Positions 23,092 through 31,688 of a DNA stretch of 39,456 nucleotides are shown here, in pieces; within the stretch, counting starts at the first letter, position 1, and the number at the start of each line of letters is the position of its first letter. A model generated the notes under the pieces. It ran no database searches, had not been told where the DNA came from, and worked only from the letters and a program-made list of their open reading frames with translations. Position numbers and translations under genes: made by a program. The DNA comes from Candidatus Martarchaeota archaeon (GTDB lineage: Archaea; Micrarchaeota; Micrarchaeia; Micrarchaeales; Micrarchaeaceae), in NCBI GenBank assembly GCA_023485505.1, contig JAMCZN010000011.1:1-39456 (forward strand). Direction: 5' to 3'.

Positions 23092-24399
23092 ATGTCCATA
23101 AGGGTGCGTCTGGGTTTATTAGCAGTGGCATTGCTTGTTCTGTTCCAATTATCCTATGTAAGCGGCGCAACCAACCTTAACTTCTATTGTGTGACTAATG
23201 GCAATACCTATCCCAATCCTACCGATTCGCAGATAGCTAATTGTTTCAATTCATCTATTAACTACGTGATAATTGGGCTTCTGGTCTCTTTTATGATGGT
23301 TGCGCTCTCTTATCTGATTGGAGAAGTGATAAACATCGCCTCGTTTAAGAACTGGTACAGGAACGAGCTCTGGGAAACGATAAAGACCGTGATCATCGTT
23401 ATTGCGATATTCTCCGCTGTCAGCGTTGTTGGCACGCTTGGCACATCGCAGGCTTATCAGATCGGCCCTTCCTGTTCCGGAGGATCCGGTACTGGCCTTT
23501 CGGGCTCTGGCATAGCTTCATTGTACGTAGAAGCGTCAAGCTACCTGAGCAACTGCGCTTTCTGGAATGCGGATTCGGCATACGGGGCCGCGCTTGGCGT
23601 GTCTGTTGGTAGCGGCCTGGTAAAATCAATGACCCTGATGACTTATTTCACAATTCCATTTCCACCTGTTCCGATACCTGCTCCTCCTCCTGCTACTGGT
23701 TATGTGCCCGTATTTGGGAGCTTCAATATCGGAACGGATTTGACTCCATTCTCAAGCGACATACTCCAAACGAGCATAACAAAAGGCCCGTCTTTTCTCA
23801 AGGACTATATGGGCATATTCACGTTCCCGTTGCTGCTAGTGGTGGCGACTATCAATGCGCTGATTTATCCGCTCGGTGCGCTTTGCCTCGGAATACTGCT
23901 TCCACTGGGGGTGATATTTAGGGCATTGCCGTTTCTGCGGCCGATAGGCGCGTCGCTGATAGCGTTATCAATAGCTGGTGCAGTTATATTTCCAGCGGTG
24001 CTGGTTTTCTTCAACATCCCGCTATCTGTATACATGGGTTCATTAAGTCCGGGATTCACTCCGCCGCAATCATCGTGCAATGCGTTTGGCTCCGTGTGCA
24101 GCTCCATGAATTCACAGGGTGGCAGCTCCGTTACCCAGCAATACACAGGAAGCACTCTTGGCCTTGATGCTGCTGAAAGCAACGCGTATAACTGGGGTTC
24201 CAGTGCTGGAGGGGCCGTATACTTCAACAGCGATTTCTCTCCGGTGCTGAATCTGTTGCTGCTGTATGGCGTGCCGTCTGCGCTGCAGTTCCTGTTGCTT
24301 GTGATCGACTTGGTGATAGGGATAATCGCAGCGCAAAACCTGGCAAGGCTTATGGGCGGCAGTCTGAGGTTTGGAATAGGAAAGATGAAACTTACGTGA
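23092..24399 (+). CDS. VirB6/TrbL-like polytopic membrane protein (paralog 1 of 6)
   Basis: A 435-aa protein with a signal-type first helix (LLAVALLVLFQLSYVSG), a Cys pair in the first outside part (Cys33, Cys51), helix 2 ending in LSYLIGEVINIASF, then the cytosolic N-W-Y-R-N-E-L-W-E-T and helix 3. A long outside loop (about 120-240) holds Pro-rich sequence (PPVPIPAPPP). The family signature lies at 273-305: GVIFRALPFLRPIGASLIAL followed by IFPAVLV. Two or three helices complete the C-terminus. Shape and signature agree with the VirB6/TrbL group (CedA-like in archaea), which forms the inner-membrane base of conjugation machines. Sequence identity to bacterial VirB6 is expected to be very low, so the call rests on shape and neighbours. 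Confidence 0.7.
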   Translation: MSIRVRLGLLAVALLVLFQLSYVSGATNLNFYCVTNGNTYPNPTDSQIANCFNSSINYVIIGLLVSFMMVALSYLIGEVINIASFKNWYRNELWETIKTVIIVIAIFSAVSVVGTLGTSQAYQIGPSCSGGSGTGLSGSGIASLYVEASSYLSNCAFWNADSAYGAALGVSVGSGLVKSMTLMTYFTIPFPPVPIPAPPPATGYVPVFGSFNIGTDLTPFSSDILQTSITKGPSFLKDYMGIFTFPLLLVVATINALIYPLGALCLGILLPLGVIFRALPFLRPIGASLIALSIAGAVIFPAVLVFFNIPLSVYMGSLSPGFTPPQSSCNAFGSVCSSMNSQGGSSVTQQYTGSTLGLDAAESNAYNWGSSAGGAVYFNSDFSPVLNLLLLYGVPSALQFLLLVIDLVIGIIAAQNLARLMGGSLRFGIGKMKLT

Positions 24400-24405
24400 T
24401 GAAAA

Positions 24406-25638
24406 ATGCCATTGACATGCGCTTATGGTACTGACTGGCTTCCGGTAAACATAATCATAATACTGCTTACCTTCCTGATAGTCTCTGGAATCTACATGCT
24501 GAGCAGGTTCTTCCCCTCCAGTTTCAAAGGGAAGCTCGTAAGTATCGTGAAGCAGGAGATAAGCACCGCGTTGATTAGCGTCATAATACTGCTTGTCATA
24601 TTCTCGTTTTCAAATCTCTTATGCGGAGTGACTTCGTCTATAGCACAGCAGATACAGTCCTCTTCGGTCACTCCGTCACAGCAACCAGCTACAATACCAT
24701 TCCCTGCACTTACGCTTCCGTCGGTTCCGACAACGAGCGATCCATTCCAGTATTCTGAGAGTTACGTCGGGAATTACGCTTTTGGCGTTGGGCCGATACT
24801 TGCGTCCCAGATATATGGATATTCCTACACTTATGGAATAGAGCAAGGAGTATGGACACAGTTTGGATACTACCTCACTGGTCTGTTGCCTTCGCTTACC
24901 CCCGTAGACTACGAAACGCCAGCATTAGGGCTCAAGATAAGTTTCCCGCTAGGTGTAGATCTTGGAGTCCCGTACGGAATACTGAGCAACTTGCTTTTGG
25001 ATGTGTTTTCTCCGTTTGTCGTCCTTGGCATAGGCATGATGCTGGTGCAGTTCGTTTTGCTTGTGATAATAGAAAATTACGCCTTTGCCGTTATACTGCC
25101 CATTGCCATAATGATGAGGGCAATACCTCTTTCCACTGGGCATTTGAGGAACGCGGCCAATGCTGTGTTGGCCATAGCCATAGCGCTGTATCTTATTTAT
25201 CCGGCGATGGTGGTGTTCGATACGTATGCATTGAATTGGCTGTTCACGCCATGCCTGACAGGCACTCAGCTCAACTGCAACCCTACTGCAGTTTATGTGC
25301 AGGGCGTCTATAGAGTAGACCCATTGGACAACGTATTCGCATCTTCACAATCGACATCAATACATGGAGTATCAGTTCCTCTCGGCCAGTCTATAGAAAA
25401 TTTCTTTGCCGGAGCTCCGATAGGGATAATAAATTCGATCGGCGGGATATCCGGCATGAACGGCGACCAAGCCGTAATCGGCCTTCAATCGATAATATTA
25501 AAAGTCTCTGAATACCTATTTGCAGTTATAGTGATGTTTGCGATAAACTTCTCCGTAACTCTTGGGTTTGCGATGGGATTGACAAAGGCATTGAACAGCG
25601 GCGTAGAAGGCGCATCGCAGTTCTGGGGCAATTTATAG
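24406..25638 (+). CDS. VirB6/TrbL-like polytopic membrane protein (paralog 2 of 6)
   Basis: A 410-aa protein from ATG 24406, 6 nt after the previous stop; GTGATGAAAA serves as ribosome-binding site. It lacks the signal-type first helix of its neighbours and starts with a helix at 14-34, followed by the basic loop SRFFPSSFKGK and a helix at 52-75. The outside loop (about 78-190) is rich in Ser/Pro/Thr. The signature region (about 228-270) is ILPIAIMMRAIPLSTGHLRN followed by ALYLIYPAMVVFD, a diverged form in which the usual Gly-Gly is replaced by Arg-Asn. The C-terminal helix (FAVIVMFAINFSVTLGFAMG) is followed by LTKALNSG. It is the most diverged of the six. Confidence 0.68.
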   Translation: MPLTCAYGTDWLPVNIIIILLTFLIVSGIYMLSRFFPSSFKGKLVSIVKQEISTALISVIILLVIFSFSNLLCGVTSSIAQQIQSSSVTPSQQPATIPFPALTLPSVPTTSDPFQYSESYVGNYAFGVGPILASQIYGYSYTYGIEQGVWTQFGYYLTGLLPSLTPVDYETPALGLKISFPLGVDLGVPYGILSNLLLDVFSPFVVLGIGMMLVQFVLLVIIENYAFAVILPIAIMMRAIPLSTGHLRNAANAVLAIAIALYLIYPAMVVFDTYALNWLFTPCLTGTQLNCNPTAVYVQGVYRVDPLDNVFASSQSTSIHGVSVPLGQSIENFFAGAPIGIINSIGGISGMNGDQAVIGLQSIILKVSEYLFAVIVMFAINFSVTLGFAMGLTKALNSGVEGASQFWGNL

Positions 25639-25654
25639 TTTAAACAGTGAAAAA

Positions 25655-27241
25655 ATGTTTGGAAATATAGCGAGCAATGGTTTCATGAATGGTCTTACTG
25701 TGCTCAGCACTACGCCGGAGGGCTTTTCTGCAATATCCGCAAATTTCATGGCTCTTGTGGTAATCGCCATACTGATAGATGCGTCAATAGCCGCAATCTG
25801 GTATATGATCGGCGTATTGATCAACAACCAAACCGTAAAGAGGGGTGCGCGCGGGGAAGCGGTTCAGGTAATAGGTACCTCCATAATAGCCGGCGCCATA
25901 CTGATGGTGTTGATGATTTTTGGACTCATATATTTCAATTCGGTCACGCAGGTCGGCGTGGCAGGTGCCACCGGCACTGTGCTGTCCCCCGGAACGATGT
26001 CTAGCATATGCGCAAATCTGGAGAAGAGCGCAGAGGTGCAGTTTGCTGCAAGCGCGGTAACAGTTGAAGGTTCCAATCCAAACACTGGACAGCAGACTCC
26101 AAGCGTATGCGACATAATAAACGGCGTCAAGAGCTACCAGTCCAGCGGAGGCACGGGTGATGTCACAAACACTTTGCTCATGGACTATCCATTGGCTACG
26201 ACCGGGGTGATAATGGCAAACCTTACCAATCAGGTAGGGACTGAAATAAATGATACGTTTGTGATAGACGATTACCTTGGTGTTTTGAAGGATTTGAAGG
26301 TAACGTATGGTCTCTGCTTCCAGGATCCGGAGACTGCATCGTGTTCGGCATTCCCCTTCTTCGGAGTGCCACCAATACCTTTTACCGAGGATTATATCGC
26401 ATATTACAAGATAGCATGGCAGCCATTGGCGGGTCTTGACATGGTGACAAAATCTCTCGGAACGATGTCCACGATGTTCTATCTGTCGTTGAATTCGTTC
26501 CTTGCGCAGCTGCTTTTCATAGACATCTTCATATTCGTGTGGCCGTATCTGTTGTTTATAGGCTTGGTTCTCAGAGGGTTTTTCTTCCTTAGGAAGCTTG
26601 GCGGGTTGTTTATTGCGATAGCCATAGGGGTAGTGCTGTTTTATCCGGCAATAGTGTCTATGGAGTATTTGACCAGCTACAATACTGCGGAGCTTCCGGT
26701 TTCATATCCGATTGGATTCTGCGGTGTCACAAGCCCGTATAGCTATCAGCTAAACTTCTTCAACCTTCCAAGCATACAAGGTGTTGCTCAAGATTGCGGC
26801 TGTTGGCCGAGCCTTGGAACTCTTGGCAGCGTAAGCGCGCTTTGGGCTGGACTCAACACTCCGTATTTCTGGGGTTCGGATTTGGTTAAAACAATATCTG
26901 ACTGGGTAACCGGAAATGCCGGGAATGCGCAAGGCGCAGCCAGCCAGGTCGGCACATTCAGCATTCCATTGATTGGCGGCGGCTTTGCGTCAGCGCTGGC
27001 CTTTGGGGGAATACCAGTGTGCAACCCTGGCGGTTACACACCACCATCTTCAACAGGAGGGGGATATGGCGGCGGAGGAGAGGGATTTGCTTTCAGCCTT
27101 TCACAGGTATACGGGATAGTTGGTGTATCGTCATATTTCCTGCCCATAATAAACATCATAATAACATTGGCGGCAATACTCGGATTATCGGGTCTGCTTG
27201 GAGGCGATGTACAGCTTGCGGGATTGTCTAGATTGGTTTGA
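25655..27241 (+). CDS. VirB6/TrbL-like polytopic membrane protein (paralog 3 of 6)
   Basis: A 528-aa protein, the longest of the six. GTGAAAAA precedes the ATG. Helix 1 (about 32-56) ends in YMIGVLINNQTVKRGARGEA, a basic loop matching the RFGxxE[IL]xE position of its neighbours, and helix 2 spans about 75-96. A large outside region (about 100-275) has Cys pairs, including CFQDPETASC. The signature at 303-333 reads GLVLRGFFFLRKLGGLFIAI followed by LFYPAI. A second outside loop (about 340-470) has Cys-Gly-Cys and ends in a Gly-rich stretch (TGGGYGGGGEG). The final helices lie at about 485-520. The stop overlaps the start of the next paralog. Confidence 0.7.
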   Translation: MFGNIASNGFMNGLTVLSTTPEGFSAISANFMALVVIAILIDASIAAIWYMIGVLINNQTVKRGARGEAVQVIGTSIIAGAILMVLMIFGLIYFNSVTQVGVAGATGTVLSPGTMSSICANLEKSAEVQFAASAVTVEGSNPNTGQQTPSVCDIINGVKSYQSSGGTGDVTNTLLMDYPLATTGVIMANLTNQVGTEINDTFVIDDYLGVLKDLKVTYGLCFQDPETASCSAFPFFGVPPIPFTEDYIAYYKIAWQPLAGLDMVTKSLGTMSTMFYLSLNSFLAQLLFIDIFIFVWPYLLFIGLVLRGFFFLRKLGGLFIAIAIGVVLFYPAIVSMEYLTSYNTAELPVSYPIGFCGVTSPYSYQLNFFNLPSIQGVAQDCGCWPSLGTLGSVSALWAGLNTPYFWGSDLVKTISDWVTGNAGNAQGAASQVGTFSIPLIGGGFASALAFGGIPVCNPGGYTPPSSTGGGYGGGGEGFAFSLSQVYGIVGVSSYFLPIINIIITLAAILGLSGLLGGDVQLAGLSRLV

Positions 27242-28344
27242 TGGTTATGACAATGGTACTCGATAAAATCAGGAACGTGTTCGGCGCTCGCCTATCGAGA
27301 GCTGCGCTGCTGCTGTTTGTGGGCCTGGCAATCATGACCAACGTGTCTGGCGCTGACTTCTGCAGCTCTGTGCTTGGCACACAGGTCACAAGCTCGGGCG
27401 CCGCGGTGTCTGGCACAAATACATTACTTAGCGTATCCCTGCTATTGCTCCTCACTATGATTACGATAGCTGCGCTCATGTACCTGCTCGGCTCAACCTT
27501 CAGGATAGAGTCTTTGCAGCGCTTCGGAAAAAGCGAGATAGGAGAAGTGGCGATAACTGTGATAGTCGTATTGGTTTTCATAGGCTCGTTTGCGGCGGTA
27601 AACAGCCTTCCTCCTGCGGGCAACTTCCTTGCCCTTAGCCCTACTACGGTAAGCTCCGGCATTTTCTCAAATGACTGCGAGATGCTGCTTACAGGGTCGC
27701 AGAATGCAATTGGGAATCTGGTTGGCGTATTCCTTAACAACGACCTTATAACTTTTACGTCAAGCATATCTTTTGGTTTTGAGTGGAGCTTCCTTGGATT
27801 CAAGATATCCCCTCTTTCCGGGATGGATCTGCAGCTTACTCCAATAAGCACGATTACCGACGTAATAATGGCGCTTGTAGCGATACCATTGGCTGGTGCC
27901 GCGATAGTCGCGTTTTTCTACATGGTTGCTCCGTTGTTCCTTTATCTTGGAATAGTGTTCAGGACATTCCCATGGACGAGGGCAGTAGGGGGCACTTTCC
28001 TTGGCGTATTCATAGCGTTCTACATACTGTTCCCGTTGCTCCTGTATCTGTTTGCGGGTGGCACTACCGTCGGGGTAACCTCATTTGGCGGCGGGGGCGT
28101 TAGCCAGTTGATGAATACCGAATTCGGCAACCTAAATCCTGGAAGCTCATGGACGCCACCTGCCGGCGATCTCGGGATTGGCCTGCTTATGACGTTGGCG
28201 CAGAACGTAATACCAAACGTATTTTACCTGTTATTTTCACTTGTGATATCCCTGTTGATATCTTATGATTTCATGGAACTTGCAGGGGATCTTTTGGGCG
28301 CGCCAAGCCTGAGCTCAAGCCAAGCCCTCAAGAAATTGATTTAG
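27241..28344 (+). CDS. VirB6/TrbL-like polytopic membrane protein (paralog 4 of 6)
   Basis: A 367-aa protein if ATG 27241 is used. TTG 27238, ATG 27247 and ATG 27253 are other in-frame choices. The TGATG junction with the previous gene means a 1-nt overlap. A signal-type helix (AALLLFVGLAIMTNVSG) is followed by Cys42, helix 2 with MYLLGSTFRIESLQRFGKSE and IGEVAITVI, and helix 3. The signature (about 237-270) is YLGIVFRTFPWTRAVGGTFL followed by ILFPLLLYLF, the clearest example in the set. The C-terminus has a helix (NVFYLLFSLVISLLISYDFM) and ends soluble. It is most like the 418-aa and 435-aa paralogs. Confidence 0.72.
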   Translation: MVMTMVLDKIRNVFGARLSRAALLLFVGLAIMTNVSGADFCSSVLGTQVTSSGAAVSGTNTLLSVSLLLLLTMITIAALMYLLGSTFRIESLQRFGKSEIGEVAITVIVVLVFIGSFAAVNSLPPAGNFLALSPTTVSSGIFSNDCEMLLTGSQNAIGNLVGVFLNNDLITFTSSISFGFEWSFLGFKISPLSGMDLQLTPISTITDVIMALVAIPLAGAAIVAFFYMVAPLFLYLGIVFRTFPWTRAVGGTFLGVFIAFYILFPLLLYLFAGGTTVGVTSFGGGGVSQLMNTEFGNLNPGSSWTPPAGDLGIGLLMTLAQNVIPNVFYLLFSLVISLLISYDFMELAGDLLGAPSLSSSQALKKLI

Positions 28345-28350
28345 TGTTTT

Positions 28351-29511
28351 ATGGTTATGATTATGAATATGAAGAAGAGCAAAGAAAACAAAAAAAGGAA
28401 AGGAAAGACAGGTTTGCTGCAGCGAAGCAAAGCCAAGCTGCATTCTGTAAGACGCATGCCATTGGCGTTCTCCTTGATAGTGTCAATAATGATGGCTACT
28501 GCCATAGCGAGCGGCACAAACAACCTTCAGACTCTTCCGGTCTCTCCTTCAGCCGATTGGATAACCGTGGCAGTAATAGTGGTGCTTACTGTGATGGGCA
28601 TTGCCGCGATAGTATATGCGCTTTCGGGCATCATGGATACGCAGGGCCCAAGGGCATGGGCGAGGTTCCAAATATACGAAGGAATACTCTCAATAGGACT
28701 GATAATAGTTTTCGCGACATTCACTTACCTGTTTTTCATGAATCCATCAAACTCCCTGTCTGCGATTGGCCTTGTTCCGCAGAATTCGCAAACGATACTT
28801 GATTGCACAGGCACGTATACGATGTTCGACCTTTCGACATGCAACCTGGCGGTATTTACTGCGTATACGTACGGATTCCTCGGCGTATTATTTTACATGA
28901 GCCTTTATACAGGGTACACTCCCGGATTCGGCTTCAATTTTGACGTCCCTGGCTCTGCTACGAACGCAGAGTTCGAAGTTTCCGCAAGCATGCCTAGCCT
29001 TATACCGATTTCGTGGGATACTGCGGAGACCATGGCATTCTCTGCATTGAGCGTATTGCTTCTTATGAATCAGATCCAACTGTTCCTTGTGTCCGGAGCA
29101 ATGCTATGGCTTGGCTTGTTCCTGACTATAGGCCTTATAGCCAGGACGCTTGGATTTTCAAGGTCCTTTGGCGGCGCTATGATAGCACTGGCTCTTGGTC
29201 TCGGATTCATCTACCCATTGATCGTGAATGTCACTTATGGGTTCATAAACACGCAGATAGCGGCAACCCCTGACAACTCTCCTGGTTATCTGGGCTATGA
29301 TATGTTCGGTTCTGTGCTTAGCTTAGTGACGGGAAGCAGCGTAAACAACGCCCTAAATGGAAATTGGGTGCTTGCCATAATGCTGGTCATGGCTGGGCTT
29401 ACTTTCATACCTTTCATAAACTTTACGATTGTTGACGCTTTCATAGTGGACTTTTCGAAGGCGATAGGGGAGAGGCTCGACTTCATGTCGATGCTTGTCG
29501 GTATAATATAA
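28351..29511 (+). CDS. VirB6/TrbL-like polytopic membrane protein (paralog 5 of 6)
   Basis: A 386-aa protein from ATG 28351, but four in-frame ATG codons lie within the first seven codons. The first 35 residues are very basic (KKSKENKKRKGK), then a helix (LAFSLIVSIMMATAIASG). Helix 2 (about 70-92) leads to ALSGIMDTQGPRAWARFQIYE, which matches the loop of the other paralogs, and helix 3 follows. A Cys pair (Cys152, Cys164) lies in the outside loop. The signature (about 259-291) is TIGLIARTLGFSRSFGGAMI followed by GFIYPLIVNV. The last helix is near 342-365 and the tail is short. The start is uncertain by a few codons. Confidence 0.7.
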   Translation: MVMIMNMKKSKENKKRKGKTGLLQRSKAKLHSVRRMPLAFSLIVSIMMATAIASGTNNLQTLPVSPSADWITVAVIVVLTVMGIAAIVYALSGIMDTQGPRAWARFQIYEGILSIGLIIVFATFTYLFFMNPSNSLSAIGLVPQNSQTILDCTGTYTMFDLSTCNLAVFTAYTYGFLGVLFYMSLYTGYTPGFGFNFDVPGSATNAEFEVSASMPSLIPISWDTAETMAFSALSVLLLMNQIQLFLVSGAMLWLGLFLTIGLIARTLGFSRSFGGAMIALALGLGFIYPLIVNVTYGFINTQIAATPDNSPGYLGYDMFGSVLSLVTGSSVNNALNGNWVLAIMLVMAGLTFIPFINFTIVDAFIVDFSKAIGERLDFMSMLVGII

Positions 29512-29529
29512 ATTACGTGCGATACTTGG

Positions 29530-30786
29530 ATGATGTTCATGAATAAAAAAAAGATGTCTGGAGGAACAGAGCAAAAAGGGCATTTCTCTAGCCTGCGCTC
29601 CAAGACAAGGCTCGCTAAAATTACCATAGGGGTAATATTGGTGCTTTTCGTTTATCTAAACTCAACGAATGCCGGCAGCCAGCCTGCGGGCAACCCATGC
29701 ACTACCAACTCGCAGATATTCAACAATCCCACACAGCAGCAGCTATGCGTTCAAAATGAGATAACGAGCATATGGGCCGGACTCATGCCATTGGCGATAA
29801 TGGCGGTGCTGTTCTCATTTACCCTCGCATCTCTTATAATCATAATAGGCATAGCGTTAAAGAGCGACGGCATCAGGAACTTTGGGACAGGGGAGCTCTA
29901 TGAGGCAATTGCGACTGCCATATTGGTTGGATTCTTCTTCCTAATTTCGGAGATGGTGATGCAGACTCTTCCAGGCATGTTTATATCAAACATAGCCACG
30001 TCCGCTGGCGGTTCTTCGGTTACTATAACCGATCCATACTCTACCGCCGTGATTGATCTTTCAAGCACGATAAACACTATACAATCTGACTATGACTGCA
30101 TGTATAATGCCAACAACTGCCCAAGCACCTGTTCAAATGCCGGGTGCCTTAATGACGGTTATGGCTTCGGCAATGGGTTTGTCACTCTCGCCGCCGGGAT
30201 AACCCTTACTGCAAGCGCTAGCTATGACACTGAAACTGAAGACGGGAATGTTACTACTGGCGGCAGTTGGCTCACTCCCCTAATTACGGGGGCAAAGCTT
30301 CCTGCGATATTCTACGGCTATTTCCCGCTGGTGTCCATGGGTTCATTCCTTATAGACGCGCTGTTCGTGCTCTGGGGCGAGTTTTATCTGGTATACCTGT
30401 TCTCGTTCCTTGGCCCGGTATTCGTGATAAGCGGAATAATACTGAGAGCGATATTCCCGACAAGGGCCCTCGGCGGGATGCTGATATCCGTGGGCATAGG
30501 CTTTTACGTGGTCGCTCCGTCGCTGATAGCTTTCTTCTATTCGGCGAACCCATACACGAGCGGATATGTCCTATCAAACATGTGCAACGGCGGCACTGGG
30601 GCGCCAAACTACTGCGGATTCCAGGGGCTCAATGTGATTACAAGCATAATAGGCGACATCTGGCTCCAGATACTGTTCTATCCGATACTCGTCATAGCAA
30701 TAACGTACACCTTCATAACACAGCTGGCCAACTTCATAGGCGCATCGACGCAGATGAGCGGAAGGTTGCGCGTGGGCTTCATATGA
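29530..30786 (+). CDS. VirB6/TrbL-like polytopic membrane protein (paralog 6 of 6)
   Basis: A 418-aa protein from ATG 29530; ATG 29533 and 29539 are in frame too. A basic N-terminus is followed by a helix (TIGVILVLFVYLNSTNAG), a Cys pair (Cys57, Cys73), helix 2 (about 85-110) with IALKSDGIRNFGTGELYEAI, and helix 3. The outside loop (about 145-255) holds five Cys within 16 residues or so (CMYNANNCPSTCSNAGC). The signature (about 300-333) is SGIILRAIFPTRALGGMLIS followed by YVVAPSLIAFF. The final helix and QLANFIGASTQMSG tail close the protein. It ends the array; a promoter-like site follows before the next gene. Confidence 0.7.
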   Translation: MMFMNKKKMSGGTEQKGHFSSLRSKTRLAKITIGVILVLFVYLNSTNAGSQPAGNPCTTNSQIFNNPTQQQLCVQNEITSIWAGLMPLAIMAVLFSFTLASLIIIIGIALKSDGIRNFGTGELYEAIATAILVGFFFLISEMVMQTLPGMFISNIATSAGGSSVTITDPYSTAVIDLSSTINTIQSDYDCMYNANNCPSTCSNAGCLNDGYGFGNGFVTLAAGITLTASASYDTETEDGNVTTGGSWLTPLITGAKLPAIFYGYFPLVSMGSFLIDALFVLWGEFYLVYLFSFLGPVFVISGIILRAIFPTRALGGMLISVGIGFYVVAPSLIAFFYSANPYTSGYVLSNMCNGGTGAPNYCGFQGLNVITSIIGDIWLQILFYPILVIAITYTFITQLANFIGASTQMSGRLRVGFI

Positions 30787-30813
30787 TTAAAGAGCTCTTG
30801 TCATTCCAAGATG

Positions 30814-30822
30814 CTTATAAAG
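30814..30822 (+). promoter_or_regulatory. TATA-like element upstream of the VirB4-like gene group
   Basis: CTTATAAAG is followed by a T-rich stretch. A start about 26 nt downstream would lie near 30842, which coincides with the first possible TTG start at 30840. It could drive the genes from 30867 to 34104 separately from the VirB6-like array. Confidence 0.45.
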
Positions 30823-30866
30823 TTTTTCATTCATAAATATTGGGGTCGATTGGTTTGGAAGTAAAA

Positions 30867-31688
30867 ATGCTTGGATTCATTGCCTTTTTCGCCGCATCGG
30901 TATTCATGGTGCTCATAGTATCATCTATACCAACCGCCCTGCTTCCAAGCGGATTCAAGATACTTTTGCTCATTATCGCATTCTTTATTGATGCGGTGGC
31001 GATATCCACAAGGTTTTACTCGTATCTGATAACGCCGTTGATCAAGCAGAGGAAGAGGCACATAGTGCTAAGCAACGAAGATGCATACTGGCTTTCAGTA
31101 TCCGGAGACGCAATACTGCACAGGGAGGGCGAACAGTACGTCGCTACTGTGTACATAAAGATACCGATATATGTATCGGCCACTGAAATGACCCCTGAAG
31201 AAAAGCTCGAGTTTACCAGCCAGATGGCAAAGCTCCTCAGCGTCGGAGATACCCCTACAAGGTACACGACACAAATCCACATAATGAACAAGGATTCATA
31301 CATAGATACGCTTAGGAACATGATGAACTCCTCTGAAAACGAGGAGGCAAAAATGATGTCGAGCAATGCGTCTCAGAAAGACCTGGAAAGGGTAAAGGGG
31401 AAGGTAAGCATGTGGCACCATATAATGGATAACGCCTCATCAACGCTCTCTCTTGAGCAGGTCACTTATGCCGCCATATCATCGATAGGATCTAAAGAGT
31501 TCGAGGCGGTAAGCGGCGTCCAGCAAAAGGCAAGGGAGGCAATGTCCGGAATATCTGCAGTGCTCGGCGTGACTCCGAGCGTGATGACCGGCGAGAGCAT
31601 ACTTAGGTTTGTAGAACCGGAATACCTCATACCGTACTCTACCGTAAGCGAGCAGATATCAAAGTCTATGAGGGAAGAGGTGCTGTAA
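30867..31688 (+). CDS. Membrane protein resembling a detached VirB4 N-terminal domain (copy 1)
   Basis: A 273-aa protein from ATG 30867; TTG codons at 30840 and 30855 are in frame, and the promoter position would allow the 30840 TTG. Two helices near the N-terminus (about 3-20 and 28-45) are followed by a soluble part. It reads HIVLSNEDAYWL, EGEQYVATVYIKIP and TQIHIMNKDSYIDTLRNMM, then a helical region with ERVKGKVS and LGVTPSVMTGESIL, ending in EPEYLIPYSTVSEQI. The order of strands and helices follows the N-terminal CagE/TrbE/VirB4 domain, with a VirB3-like helix pair in front. This is a fold-level inference from pattern, not from strong motifs. It overlaps the next gene by 1 nt (TAATG). Confidence 0.68.
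   Translation: MLGFIAFFAASVFMVLIVSSIPTALLPSGFKILLLIIAFFIDAVAISTRFYSYLITPLIKQRKRHIVLSNEDAYWLSVSGDAILHREGEQYVATVYIKIPIYVSATEMTPEEKLEFTSQMAKLLSVGDTPTRYTTQIHIMNKDSYIDTLRNMMNSSENEEAKMMSSNASQKDLERVKGKVSMWHHIMDNASSTLSLEQVTYAAISSIGSKEFEAVSGVQQKAREAMSGISAVLGVTPSVMTGESILRFVEPEYLIPYSTVSEQISKSMREEVL

Noticed and set aside
27228-27851. Open frame of 207 codons on the minus strand
   Set aside because: It lies wholly opposite the fourth VirB6-like gene, which has clear helices, family signature and operon spacing. The antisense product is low in pattern and has no ribosome-binding site.
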